Below, piece by piece: positions 48,932-60,010 of a DNA stretch of 64,000 nucleotides (within the stretch, counting starts at the first letter, position 1; every line of letters starts with the position of its first letter). The notes beneath the pieces were generated by a model. The model saw nothing but the letters and a program-made list of their open reading frames with translations, was not told where the DNA came from and did no database searches. Source of the stretch: Pyropia yezoensis (lineage: Eukaryota > Rhodophyta > Bangiophyceae > Bangiales > Bangiaceae); assembly GCA_009829735.1 (NCBI GenBank), contig CM020618.1, positions 41,841,030 through 41,905,029 on the forward strand, in the 5' to 3' direction. The position numbers and the translations under genes were made by a program.

Positions 48932-49921
48932 TCAATACTTGGTGCTGGCACCCCCCACTTCGATCACGTCCTGCACCCGTTTAGGCATCGACTCCACCAA
49001 CGCCTTGAAGAAAGAAGATGGGATGGCGGCCCACTCCTCGGACAGTGCAGCGAACAGCTCGTCCGTGGTCTTTGGCATCGCCGGTCGCAGCCGCACCCTG
49101 CGGTCGAGCTCCCCCCCCACAAATTCTCTGGGGTTCAGGTCCGGGCTCTGCGCTACCCACGGAAGACTGCGCAGGCCATGCTTCTTCTTGATGATCTTAC
49201 AAAACTTGGATGTATGGATCGGCGCCAGGTCTTCCTGGAACCAGGCCGCGTCCGCCGCGCCAAAGTCCGCGACAATCTTGGGCACCACGTGCTTCTCCAG
49301 CAGCGCACCGTACGACGCCGCGCTCATCTTACCCTCACAGCGCACCAAGGGGGTGCAGCTGAAAGCCGAGAAGCCCCCCCAGACCATCAAGCTCTGGCGG
49401 CCACTCTTGAACGTCGGGCGCAGCCGCGAGGGGGAGTAGCGCTCGCCTTGCCGGCGCGACAAGCGATGCATGCTCCCTTTCCGCACTGCGAAGGAGCTCT
49501 CGTCGCTAAAGCCTTGTTCCGGCCTGAAAGGTACGGCTTCTTGGCGGCTACCCGTGATACCAACCCCATGGCCTTGTCGGACCGTGTAGGTTGACACGGG
49601 ACCCTTGTCAGAGCTCCCACCGCCCTGGGTGCGCGCGTGGTTGACTTTCTTCGTCAGAGAAGGGACGGAAGTGAAGCCGTTATCGTCCAACTCGCGGCGC
49701 AGGGAGCGCACCTCACGCCCAGTCAAGGCCTTTGGCCGGCCCTGCTTGCCCACCCTGGAGGCGTTCTCAGACGCCTGCTCCACCGCCGCGGCGTAGGCGA
49801 TGGTGCTTTTCGGTCGGCCAAGAGCTGTACTAATAGCGCGAAGTGACTTTCCCTGACGGAGCAGCGTCGCGATCGTCTCTCGCTCGCCGGCGGACAGGGG
49901 ACGACGTGAGCGTATCCCCAT
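48932..49921 (-). CDS. Tc1-like transposase (DD34E)
   Basis: The frame encodes 329 residues from the ATG at 49921 with no internal stop. Two helix-turn-helix regions occupy the N-terminal half (RPLSAGERETIATLLRQGKSLRAISTALGRPKSTI, and a second from about residue 60). The catalytic domain has FSDES with the first Asp, WFQEDLAPIHTS with the second Asp, and SPDLNPREF with the Glu, with 34 residues between the second Asp and the Glu. The usual QQDNAP and NPIENVW boxes are altered (EDLAP, NPREFVGG). The enzyme would cut and paste DNA at TA sites. With an intact frame and triad it may still be active or recently so. Confidence 0.85.
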   Translation of the reverse strand: MGIRSRRPLSAGERETIATLLRQGKSLRAISTALGRPKSTIAYAAAVEQASENASRVGKQGRPKALTGREVRSLRRELDDNGFTSVPSLTKKVNHARTQGGGSSDKGPVSTYTVRQGHGVGITGSRQEAVPFRPEQGFSDESSFAVRKGSMHRLSRRQGERYSPSRLRPTFKSGRQSLMVWGGFSAFSCTPLVRCEGKMSAASYGALLEKHVVPKIVADFGAADAAWFQEDLAPIHTSKFCKIIKKKHGLRSLPWVAQSPDLNPREFVGGELDRRVRLRPAMPKTTDELFAALSEEWAAIPSSFFKALVESMPKRVQDVIEVGGASTKY

Positions 49922-50232
49922 GGTGTTTGGTGGGCGCCCCACGCTCCAGGGGGGTCAGCTGTCGGAGGGCGAAGACGCGCGCTGCTGGTGCGTGTGGAGG
50001 CGAAGTCGAGAAAAGTGGCGCGCGCTGTTGCAAGGAGGCGGGTACAGGCATCAACAGGCGCCAGTCGCGATCTCTCGGAGAGTCGCTCCACTGTTCTTGA
50101 GAGGATCGGGCCGAGAAAGAGGAGATTTCGCGGAGATCGTTACAGAAAACATCAGCGTTCTGACCAACCAGCGTTCGGTATTGCCCTCTTGCTCTTGTCA
50201 GCATGAGACAAAATTCGGGGAAGTGCAATACA
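49922..50232. other. Upstream flank of the Tc1-like gene
   Basis: No inverted end of the transposon found. No gene seen. Confidence 0.4.
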
Positions 50233-51016
50233 TATCTACGCTGTACAAAAGATGGAACACTTTTTATTGCTTTTATTCTGTAGATATAGAACGGCTGGTC
50301 CCTAACAGTGCACAGAGACATGAAAAGAAGTCCATGAGCTGCGCTACCATAGCTCTGCGGCAACTTGTGTCCTTTTCTTACCCCTTCACGCATGACGCCC
50401 ACCTGGAAGTCGTCCACGTGGTCGTCTTCGTCGAGCAGGCAAACGCTCGAAGTCCGGAACACTTCAGTACCAAAGCAAGTCTGCACCTGCATCCCGATCT
50501 CAGTCTGACAGAGCATGTCTATCGGTGGAGCTAAAATCCGAGCACGAGGTGGGTGGCCCCGCGGCTTCTAACGAGCCGATCCCAGCCAATCAGCGCGTGC
50601 GCACGTTGGCGTGTGCCCCCACTTCCTGGCCCGCCTCCACCGCCGAGCCCGCCCTCACACGCCCTCCCCACGCACCACCCTCCATCCCACGCCCCCCCCG
50701 CAGATCCATTCCTCTTCAAGTATGCTGGCATTTGCATACTGGACGGGCACTACACGGCGACAGACCGCTTCCTCAGTTTGTTTCCGGGTGGAGGCGTGCA
50801 GGAACATCGTTGATGTGTCTCTTTTTTAGCTTGCCAGAGAGCTCGTGGGGAGAGCTTCCCTGAGAGTGTTTTTTTTTTTTCTCTCACATGGTCTTGCTTC
50901 TCATTGCATTTGTTCGGCCGTTCAGAGACGTAGACAATGGGCGAACGAGCTGGAAGCGCACATCCGGGGGTGTTCCAGCATTTGAGCGGTGTTCCATCTT
51001 TTGTACAGCGTAGATA
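50233..51016. repeat. 784-bp segment bounded by a perfect 28-bp inverted repeat
   Basis: TATCTACGCTGTACAAAAGA and eight further bases at 50233-50260 recur as the exact reverse complement at 50989-51016. The interior has no recognised gene. Possibly a small non-autonomous DNA element. No target duplication is clear. Confidence 0.6.
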
Positions 51017-53563
51017 CACCGGAGGCGCCACAATGCAACCGCGCTTCGACGCGGACGGTTCACGCGCAGATGGCGCCCCCCGACCAGACCCATAGGGCAC
51101 CACGCACACCCGCCCCCACGGACAAAGAGAAACGGTCGTCGTTGTGGCATTCACCTTGAGGCGGCGGTGGCGGCGGCGGCGGCGGCGGCGGCGCTGGTGG
51201 CGGCTCCGGCGGTGTTGGCAACGGCGGTGCTAGCGGCGGCGGCGATCGCACTGGCGGCAGCTGGGATGGAGTTCTGGCGAGCGGCCACTTTGGTGGCTAT
51301 GGATGGAGGCCGTGGGGCACCTGGCTTGGGCCCCCCCCCCCTCCGCCTTCAGGGGGGGAAGTGGGATACGTAGGATCAGCAGCAACTGGGGGGGCATAGA
51401 AGGAGAAGAGGAAATGGGGACCGAAAGACAGAGGAGCTCCCCCTCGAGGTGGAGAGACGAGGAGGGATGGGCGGGGGACACGGCTGGAGTGTTCCTCGGG
51501 TGCGAACCGGTGCGGCGTCACCCTCCTGCCGTCGCCTTGCCTTCTTGGCGCCGCCACTCTCGGACCACCGCCGCGGTCCCTACTCTTTCCCTCCCCCCAT
51601 TCGAGGGAGTTTCCCCCCCCCCGCGCCCCCTTTGGCAGTGCTGTGGTGCGCTCCCGACCCGCCGACGGTGCTCGCCCCTCCCGGCGCTACCAAGCGCAAG
51701 CCGCCGTCACCTATTTAAATAGTCGACGTGACACCGAATGCGGGAAGAGAGGTGGGGGTGGAGGTGCCGACCGGGAGATGTGACGTGCGGTAACCAAATG
51801 AGGGACTGGACGGCCCCCGACCCCGCCGCTGCTGCTGTAGAGGGACCGCATGGTTTGTACGCGGAACGCTCTCCCTTCCTGGAAGGCCTTCCCGCAGTCC
51901 CATGCAGCGCCGTCCAGTGAGGGTGGAGCCGGCCGAGGCGGCGCGCCGCGCAGAATCTCGATGGTAGAAGGCAGCGGAGCAGGGATGGGAAGGGTGACAG
52001 CCGGGGGGCGGGTGTAGAAAGGAGGGTGAGTGGATGTGGAACTGGGGGCTTTGAGAACGGCGGATGCGGTGCCGGCGGAGGTGCCCGCCTCTTCCCCCCC
52101 CGCACCCGCGCCTGGCTTATCACCCCCCCCTCCAGCCTGCGGGAGGTCCCCGGCTGTCAAAAGTACGTCCATAGGCAGAGGGCGTAGGTCGAGTGGCGGG
52201 GACGTGACGCGGCGGGCCACGAGGGCCCCTCCCGTTCCTCCCTGTGCCCCTGCTGTGGGCGTTTGTGCGATGGTGGGACTCCCCAAGCACCAGCTGCTGC
52301 CGTCCAACACGCGTAGTGTGCGTCGCAGTCGCAGTGCCAGGGGTCAGTACCGCCCCTATCGCGGAGAAACAGAGGAAAAAGAGAGATCAGAGATAGAAGG
52401 AGTATTTAATCAGCATCTGAGATCGACGTTTTCGTTACGCTCAACTGCACCAAAATTATCGGCGTATTTCTGTCCCTGTGGAGACCGGAAATATCAAATG
52501 ATGCGACTCTCAGCATCAAAGTCAAATGATGCAGATCTGGTGTTAAGGGTAGCCAATATTATTATAATATATTACGAATATATGTGTGCCTGGTGGATAA
52601 TATCTTTATATGTAAATATTTTAACATTATTTTGTGTACAGCAGCCACCGCATGATCACCACCCCCTCCCCGCCCCCGCCCCCCCCCCCACCCGCCAACC
52701 GCCACCCAAGGAATAGCAAAAGAGATCACGCCCCACGGCCGGCGCCGGCCGCGGCCGGCCACCTCTGCGTGGGCGCCTCCACCCCGGCCGCGGCCACCCG
52801 ATCGTGTGCCGCCACACCCGCCGCCTCCCGCACCCCCTCTGTCGTCAGGGCATGCCCTCCTCCACCGCTCCCTCTGCCGTCAGGGCATGCCCTCCTCCAC
52901 GCCCCCCTCCACCCCCCTCCCCCCCCTAAACCGCACGTTGCCCCTCCTCCCTCTCGCGACGTCTGCCGCAGGCCCGTGCCCCGCCACCCCGCAGCCGTAG
53001 CCGCCAGGCCGGTGAAAGAGAGAAGAAATCGAAAGAGAAGAGCGACAAAGAGGCAGCCGACGTCGCCGCGCGCGCGACCGGGTCGCCCGCCCCACCCCGA
53101 CTGCCCCCTCTAGCGTGTGTGTGCCTGTGCGTCCCCCCTTCCCCCTTCTCCCCCCCCGCGCGCTCGCGCTCACGTCGCTGTTCCCCCCCTCCCGTCATTG
53201 CATCCTTACGTCCTTTGCCCCTGCTCGCTGCAGCCGCCGCCACCGCCACCGCCACTGCCGCTGCTGCTGCTGCTGTGCATTTCACTATTTTTTGCCCCTG
53301 CCGCTGCCTGGCACTGCCCCTTCCCACCTACCGTGAACCGCTGCAGACGGCTGCTGCTGCTGCTGCTGCCGACGTTGCTGCCGCTGCTGCTGCGGCGGCT
53401 GCTGCTGGCATTGACACTGACGCTGCCCCGCGCGGGGCGGTACGTCGTGGCGGCGCGGCCCCCGCGGCCTCCTCCTCCCCCCTTCCCCCGTCCCTCATCC
53501 CCCATCTTCTCCACCCTACCCCCCACCCCCCCACCCCCCCCCCCCCCCCTGCGTCTCTCTCCC
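51017..53563. other. Long stretch without a recognised gene, with triplet repeats and an AT-rich island
   Basis: A GCG/GGC-rich repeat lies near 51160-51250. An AT-rich island (about 52480-52640) interrupts otherwise GC-rich sequence. A minus-strand frame at 52310-51711 has no known motif. From 53116 the frame of the following gene is already open, with a leucine-rich stretch that resembles a signal sequence but has no ATG before it, so an upstream exon may exist. Confidence 0.45.
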
Positions 53564-56500
53564 ATGACACCCCCCAAGGCGGCCGTGACGCCCCGCCGCC
53601 GTCGCCCCTCCCCCCGCCGTCGCCCCGCCCCCCGCCGCCGCCCCCGTCACCCGCCGTCGGCCACCGCCACCACCGTCACGGTCAGGGTGGCAACGGCGGC
53701 GGTCGCCGCCACCGCCGCCGCCGCCGCCGCCACCGCAGCCGCTGCCGCTACCGCTGCCGCTGCCACCGCCGCCACCGCTGCCACCGCCGCCACCGCCGCC
53801 ACCGCCGCCACCGCCGGCGCCACTGCCGCCACCGCTGCCGCTGTGGGGCCCACGGCCGCCCCCCCCCTCGGCAATGACCCCCCCCGGGTGGTGCCCTTCC
53901 CGACCACCGGCACCCCCGGCTATGGCCACGTCGGCACTCTCTGCGCGCTCGCCTGCGTGCTGCCCGGCGGGAACCCCCCCCCGCTGACGGTGGGCGGGGA
54001 GGCGGTGCGGCCGCCGCGGGGCCGCTGCGCGGGCCTCCCCGACCTGGATGCCCTCGCGTCGCCGCCGTTTGCCGCCGCCGACGGGGAGCTGGGGGTGACC
54101 CTCCGGGCGCTCATCAATCGGCACTGGCCCTACGCGGCGGGCGCCGTCGGCTCTGCCACCGCCGTCGCGCCGGTGCGGGTGGCCACCCCGCTGGCGCCGG
54201 TCGTCCGCCGCGCCGCCGCCGCCGCCGCCGCCACCGCCCCTGACCCGTGTGTGCAGGGGCGGGGGGGGGGGGGTGGGTTGGCCTACGCCGCCGACGTGGC
54301 GGCGGCGCTGCGGGTGCAGCGCAACTCTGCCGGCGGCGCGGTGGCCCGCGTCAATGGCAAGTACGACCTGCTCGCCGTCTCTGCCCACACCGTCGGCGTG
54401 TGCCTCGATGCCGGGTGTGAGGTGCCGGCGGCGGTGGCGATGACCGCCGCCGCCGGCACGGCCGCGTGTGGGCCCGCCACCTTTTCGTGTGCGTTTGCGG
54501 CCGCCGCGGGCACGCCGGTGGTGACGCACGTGGGGGGCGACGGGGTGGAGCGGGTGGTGCGGATGGGCCGGCGGGACCTGCTGGCGCTGGGCGCGGGCGT
54601 CATGGCCGACGCCAACTGGCTAGGGGGGGCGGGTGCCTTTGGCCTGGACGCAGAGGTGCGGGTGTCGCCAACGGCCTTTGGGGGGCCCCTCCCACAGGGC
54701 GCCTCGTGGCGCCTCGGTGGTGGTGGTGGTGGTGGAGAGGAGGGGGGGGAGGGGGGGGCAGAGGGGGCGGCCGGCCCGGCCGCCGCCCCCGCCACCGACG
54801 CCGTCGCCGCCACCACCGCGGCGCCGACCGGCTGGCTCGACGCCCTCACCTTTGTCCTCTGCGCCGGCCACGCGCGCACCTTTGTGCGGTCCGCGGCGCT
54901 GTGCGAGGGGGTGGCGTCCTCGGCGCTGGACGGCATTGAGGTGGACGGGGAGGTGGTGGGTCGCGGGGACCCCCTGACCGCCGGCCGCAGCGGTCTCCTC
55001 ATGACCGACTGGTTCGTGCGGCCGCGGCTGATCCGCGGGCCGCTGCCGCCGTCCGCGGTGGCGTTGGCGACGGCGGCGGACCTGGACGCCATCCCCCCCG
55101 CCGCGGTCCCCGCCTCCCTCCGCGGGGTGGGCTCCCGGGAGGTGGCCCCGGGGAGTGCGGTCGAGGCGGCGACCGCCGCCACCCTCCGCACCCGCACGCT
55201 GCTGCTGCCGGTTGGGGTGCTGGGCAATGCGAGCACCGCCGTCGGGGCGGTGCTGCCTCTGCGCCTCGAGGCGGCGGCGGCCCTGCCCGCCCTCCTGGCG
55301 GGCCTCGCCTCCCGCTACGACGACGCGCTGTGGGGGGTGGCGGCACCCCCCGACCCCGCGTCTGCCGCCGCCGCCCTCTTGGCCGTGGCGGTGGTGCTGC
55401 CGGAAGTGGGGAGCCTCGCCTACCTGGTCGTCACCACCCCCCCGGGGGGGTGGGTGGCCCGCCGGGTGGCGGTCTTTGTGGCGCTGGCCACCCTCGGCGG
55501 CCTGTCGTGCCTGGCCATTGGGCTGCTGGCGGCGGCAGAGGTGGGGGCGTCCCGGTGGCGGGCGGCGGGCACCCACACGGCCACCTTTGCGCTGTTTGGG
55601 GCGCTCGCCAACGGCGCCCCCTACTCGGTCGCCGCCCTCCGCGGCACCACCGTCCTGCAGGCGACCACCCTCCTCGTCGTCGCTCGCGCTGGCTACGCGC
55701 CCCGCCTGCTCGTTGCCGTTGCGGCGGCGGTGGTCGCCGCGTACGGGGCGGTCGTCGTGCCGCTGGGCGTGTGGGTGGTCCTCGGCTACCGCCGGGCGCG
55801 GGCGGCGGCGGCGGCGGCGACGGCCGCCGCCGCCACCGACGCTGCCGGGGGGGGGGGGTGGGGGGATGACGGCGCCGGTGGCGGCGGCGCCGTCGACGGC
55901 CCGTCGACGGCGCTTCTGGGGGAGGTCCCCATGGGGGGGGGGATGGACACGTGGAAGCCCTGGGGGGAGGGGGACGGCCGCCGCACCGACGGCGGTGGCG
56001 GTGGTGGTAGTGGCGGTGACGGCGGCGGCGGCGGCGACCGGCCGCAGGTTGGGAGCGTCACGGCGACAAACGCCCCCGCCACCGCGGGCGCCGCGGCGCC
56101 GCCAGGGGCACCCGTCCCCGCGGGGATGACCACGTGGGCCCCCGCCGCGGCGGCGGCGCCAGCGGGGGCGCCGCCAGACGGGACGGACGCGGCGGCGGCC
56201 GGCTGGGGGGGCCCGCCCGCCGTCGCCACCCCTACCGCCACGGCCGCCGCCACCGCCACCGCCGCCGCCACGACCGCCACCGTTGCCACGGCTGCCACCG
56301 CCAGCGCCGCGGGCATCAGTGACGCCGTCGACGCGCCGCGGCCGCCGCCGCCGCGGCCGCCCGCGCGGCCGTCGGCGTGGGCACGCAGCGTCCGGTGGGG
56401 GTGTGAGACGCTGGGTCTCGCTGCCGAAGCCACCGGAGGGGGGGGGGGGGGGGCTGACCCCGCAGCCGAGGGCGGTCTGGGGGGGTGCGATGGCCGCTCA

Positions 56501-56782
56501 CCCGCCGCCGTCGTCGTGGGCGGCGGTGTCGCGCGGCGGGGCGTGTGTCCGCCCCCGTGGGCCACCACCTCGATCTTTCTCAACCCCGGACGTCTGCCTC
56601 GGGTGCTCCTGTTGAGGCCCTCACGGCGGCAGGGCACTCCGCCCTACGGGAGCAGATGCAAGATAAAACCCGGATATCTGGAGCCCCCCCCTCCCGTTAC
56701 ACCGAGTGCGACGATGGGGGGCGCTGCTGGCCACCTTCAGACCAGGGTTGTCACGAGAAAAACGTATACGTTTAATTTTTAA
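53564..56782 (+). CDS. Large Ala-rich multi-pass membrane protein, unrecognised, 3' end cut by a hAT insertion
   Basis: From the first ATG (53564) the frame encodes 1,072 residues. The start is uncertain: the frame is open from 53116, and a leucine-rich signal-like stretch precedes the ATG. An Arg/Pro-rich start and an Ala/Thr repeat region are followed by a long region with scattered cysteines (residues about 110-560) that looks extracellular or lumenal, then about four hydrophobic segments (roughly 600-770), then a Gly/Ala-rich tail. I do not recognise the family. The hAT element at 56743 splits the end of the frame, so the last 13 codons and the stop come from transposon sequence. Beyond the hAT the old frame would have stayed open for about 35 more codons. 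Confidence 0.6.
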   Translation: MTPPKAAVTPRRRRPSPRRRPAPRRRPRHPPSATATTVTVRVATAAVAATAAAAAATAAAAATAAAATAATAATAATAATAATAGATAATAAAVGPTAAPPLGNDPPRVVPFPTTGTPGYGHVGTLCALACVLPGGNPPPLTVGGEAVRPPRGRCAGLPDLDALASPPFAAADGELGVTLRALINRHWPYAAGAVGSATAVAPVRVATPLAPVVRRAAAAAAATAPDPCVQGRGGGGGLAYAADVAAALRVQRNSAGGAVARVNGKYDLLAVSAHTVGVCLDAGCEVPAAVAMTAAAGTAACGPATFSCAFAAAAGTPVVTHVGGDGVERVVRMGRRDLLALGAGVMADANWLGGAGAFGLDAEVRVSPTAFGGPLPQGASWRLGGGGGGGEEGGEGGAEGAAGPAAAPATDAVAATTAAPTGWLDALTFVLCAGHARTFVRSAALCEGVASSALDGIEVDGEVVGRGDPLTAGRSGLLMTDWFVRPRLIRGPLPPSAVALATAADLDAIPPAAVPASLRGVGSREVAPGSAVEAATAATLRTRTLLLPVGVLGNASTAVGAVLPLRLEAAAALPALLAGLASRYDDALWGVAAPPDPASAAAALLAVAVVLPEVGSLAYLVVTTPPGGWVARRVAVFVALATLGGLSCLAIGLLAAAEVGASRWRAAGTHTATFALFGALANGAPYSVAALRGTTVLQATTLLVVARAGYAPRLLVAVAAAVVAAYGAVVVPLGVWVVLGYRRARAAAAAATAAAATDAAGGGGWGDDGAGGGGAVDGPSTALLGEVPMGGGMDTWKPWGEGDGRRTDGGGGGGSGGDGGGGGDRPQVGSVTATNAPATAGAAAPPGAPVPAGMTTWAPAAAAAPAGAPPDGTDAAAAGWGGPPAVATPTATAAATATAAATTATVATAATASAAGISDAVDAPRPPPPRPPARPSAWARSVRWGCETLGLAAEATGGGGGGADPAAEGGLGGCDGRSPAAVVVGGGVARRGVCPPPWATTSIFLNPGRLPRVLLLRPSRRQGTPPYGSRCKIKPGYLEPPPPVTPSATMGGAAGHLQTRVVTRKTYTFNF
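56735..56742 (+). repeat. Left target-site duplication of the hAT element (CTTCAGAC)
   Basis: The same eight bases follow the element at 59646-59653. Eight-base duplications are diagnostic for hAT insertions. Confidence 0.92.
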
Positions 56783-59645
56783 TTAATATATAGATTAATA
56801 TATAGATTAATCTATCTGGGGCTCTGCTCTTTTAGATTAATCAAAGAACAAGTCCCGTATTGATACCATGTACATTCCTGTTTTCTGAGGCAATTGTGGC
56901 CACGATTGTTCGACTGATACTGGCTGTTGCCTCACCTGAACCCTTCTCATCGCACAACAGTCCCCCCTCGGAGCGCCAGCGGGCCAACATGGTCGGAGTC
57001 ACGGGGTGGCTCCCAGTGACGCAAGCAACTCATTCTTCCTCCAGCCCATCCATACCGCGCCCGCCCTCGCCCACACTATCGGTTGCACTACCACTCTCCC
57101 CATCCTCTGCAGCAACTGAACCAAAGAAGTCGAGGTCGTCCTCGCTCATGTTGACGCCGTCCAGGAGCTTGAGGTTCATGTGCACAAACATTAGCTTGGC
57201 CACCTTGTCATGGGTCAACCTGCTCCGGATGAGGGAGTGGATAGACTTCTGCGTTGAGAAAGACCTCTCCACAGCGCAGGATGACGGCACCATGCCCGCG
57301 AGCGCCTTCCCAATCTTGCACAAGGCGGGCGTGAAGCCCCCAAAGAGAGACCACCAGCCCCGCAGGTCCCATGGAGAGGCTACGACAGCGCGTACGTCCT
57401 CGACGGATCCAGGAGTGCGCGCAGCATGGACCCCTTGCATGAACGATCCAGACATCCCAGCGTACTGCGTGAAGTCCTCCCGCAGGAGCAGCATGCGCTG
57501 GTCGTCGGTTAGCCCCGTCAACTGCTCGGCCGAGAATACGTGCGGCGAGAGCAAGAAGTGCACGCGGATTGCCTCGAAGGAGCGCTCGACGTGCAGTGAC
57601 GCGTCAGGCGCCTGCGGGTCTAATACCTTCGGGTCCAAAGCAGCCGCCAAGTAGTGCACGTCCGTGAGAAGCGGGACTCTAACCCAACGATCGAGAGGGC
57701 CCGACACCCGCTTTTGAACTGCCGCGCATACTTGCTGGAAGACTGCAGGGGAAACAGTGCCAGCCGCCCCGGCCGCGCGCAGCTTTGCCTCCATGCCGGC
57801 CGTATCGGCCTGCAGCTTGCGGGTGGCGGGAAGTACGAGTGACAGGCGCATGCCTTCACCGTAAAACAACCGCCAGTACTCGCACAGGGGGTCCAGCAAT
57901 TGGCACAGCGCCGCCCAGTCGCGCGCGTCGGTTGCTGACTCAGCAATGCGCAGGAAGGCCGCCTGCGACTCTCGGGCGGCCTAGTCTCGTGCCTCGACAA
58001 GACGAGGATGCTCCGTCCCGTTGTTGCGTTCAAGAAGGCTTCGCAGCGCAGGCCGGTTTCGGACGCAGGCGAGCACCAAATCTGGGGTATACAAAAAACC
58101 TGGTTGCACAGGGTGCCACGTACGCCACCGCCGTCTGCGTTGTTCCCGCCAACTCCGACGACAGGCCTTTGTTGTGGGCGACCTTCTCCAGCGAATACGC
58201 AGCCAGCAGTCGTTGATGGTTCCGCACATATGCGGATATGGTCACGGCCGTCTGCACGACGTCCTTCAACCCGGAGATCTTGCACAGATTCCCCAGCAAT
58301 AATTTTCCCACATGGGCTTGGTCATTGAGAGACACAAGCCTGGGATTGTTGGCGGTCACCAGGCGCCTCATCTCCAGGCAAGCAGCGGCGTTGTCGGAGC
58401 CCACGGCGTTGAAGCTGGTCAGGCCCCCGTAGCTCACCAGCTTCTCTTGTAGCAGCCGAGCCTGCCCCTCCGCGTCCTGGCACTCATCTCCGCAGTACAC
58501 AGATTCCAGTAATACGGCCTTGTCGCCGGTGATGGCCAAAAGGTTGACGATATGGTGGTGTGAGACGTTTTCCCACGCATCCAGGACCAGCACAGTCTTC
58601 CGCCTCTGGCACCACAGCGTCAGCGTGGCCATGACCCGCTCCGCAGTCATTCCATGCATCCCGGTCAGCATAGGGCCCGCCATCTTCCGTCTCGTTGGGG
58701 CACCTGCTTGCGCGCAACGTAGCCAGGGCGCTGTGCCTGTAGCATGGTCAGAAAGTGCCGGCTCTCCACCTGCAGGAAAGGAACGCGGCACGCAACAAAG
58801 AATTGCAAGATAGCCGCGTCGATAGCGGCAGCCTGCTCGTTTGACACGCGGTGAAGGTAGGGCAGAAGGCGGGAGGTCGAGGAATTGTCGACAGGCGCCG
58901 CCGCACGGGGACTGCTCAATGCGCTCCCATACGCTGCAGTAGACCCGCCTGACACTCTGAAGCCCGTGAGAGAACCGCCGCCACGGGGGTGCAAAGGCCG
59001 AGGCTTGCTGTTCTGCAAGGTCGTACAAGTCTCCCAGGCCATCAGCCGCACGGCCAGTGGGCTCGTCCTGCAGCTGTACAGATGAGAGGCCAGGAGAGTG
59101 CCGTTCACAGTCTTCGTCTGGACCAGCTTGTCGCAGTAGTTACAGACACCCCCAACGCCCGGCTGCAACTTAAAATCCTGCTTGGTGTCACTGGCCTTGC
59201 GGCCAAAGCTGCGCCGGGCGGCGCTTGACGGCCGCAGATCATTGGCAGCACTCCCGGCCGCTCCGCCCCCGGCAACCCCGTCGCGGTCGTCGACGCTTGC
59301 CAAGGAGCCGGCAGGTCCCGCGCCCGCAGATCTTCCGCCGCCCGGTGGCGCAGCAGGTGGGCCCGGCATTGCACAGCCCCGAACGTGTTGCAGGAAAGGG
59401 CTGGGCAAGAATGGGGGTGTGAGTGAGAGCGTCGAGAACGAGCGAAGCCGTGGCATTCAAATTGGGGGCTACTTCCATATTTGAACATGTTAAGGTTTGA
59501 ATTCAGTCGATCCTGGACCTGACTTATTATTATACTGATGAACGTTGATTAAACGCAATAAAACTAAAAAACCAAAAAACGTATTGATTAGATCTATAGA
59601 TTAATCAAGTCAAGATCAAAAAACGTTACGTTTTTGCCAACCATG
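56743..59645 (-). mobile_element. hAT DNA transposon (2,903 bp)
   Basis: The ends are short inverted repeats (CAGGGTTG left; complement CATGGTTG right) followed on both sides by an AAAACGT-type stretch. CTTCAGAC is duplicated at the borders. Subterminal regions are AT-rich with repeated TAGATTAAT words. It carries one transposase gene on the minus strand, now broken. It is inserted in the 3' part of a membrane-protein gene. Confidence 0.92.
57030..59456 (-). pseudogene. hAT transposase, broken
   Basis: Read from 59456, the N-terminal frame carries a BED-type zinc finger (CNYCDKLVQT...HLYSC). The middle frame carries the DUF659-like/RNase H part (TVLVLDAWENVSHHHIVNLLAI, FNAVGSDNAAAC). The C-terminal frame carries the hAT dimerisation region (CAVERSFSTQKSIHSLIRSRLTHDKVAKLMFVHMN). 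Frames change near 58690 and near 58095, and an in-frame TAG is at 57981-57983. These could partly be introns, but I see no convincing splice sites. The family order is otherwise complete. Confidence 0.85.
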
Positions 59646-59653
59646 CTTCAGAC
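59646..59653 (+). repeat. Right target-site duplication of the hAT element
   Basis: CTTCAGAC, identical to 56735-56742. Confidence 0.92.
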
Positions 59654-59808
59654 CCGTCCACCAACTGTGAGTGCATCCCAAGAGTCTGCGTCGCGCTTTT
59701 GTTGGCTCGACTTCCGAAAGCCAATCGAGAAATCCAGAATCATCCACACCGTGTGATGTTTCGATAGCAACTGACTATTTACCTCGCTTCGTTCATGCCT
59801 GTACGTTA

Positions 59809-59927
59809 TCGTGCGTCCCGTAAGAAGTGGACGTGCTCGTGTCGTGATCATGTCAAATATCGGCCACTGGACCAATCGAACCCACACTGCACGACCCTTG
59901 CACGTCCACTTTTTACGGGACGCACAA
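59809..59927. mobile_element. 119-bp MITE, intact copy
   Basis: It starts TCGTGCGTCCCGTAA and ends TTACGGGACGCACAA, flanked by TA on both sides (59807-59808, 59928-59929). Almost the entire length is an imperfect palindrome around CAAATATCGGCCACTGG. Confidence 0.85.
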
Positions 59928-60010
59928 TACACTGATAGTGTCACTTTGCCTGGTTGCACTTGACTGACTGGCGGGGTCTTTTCTTCGCCAATCATGTCAG
60001 CCCCACCCCA

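Noticed and set aside
51711..52310. Minus-strand frame of 199 codons
   Set aside because: Thr/Pro/Gly-rich without recognised motif or partner. Kept only as a note in the intergenic entry.
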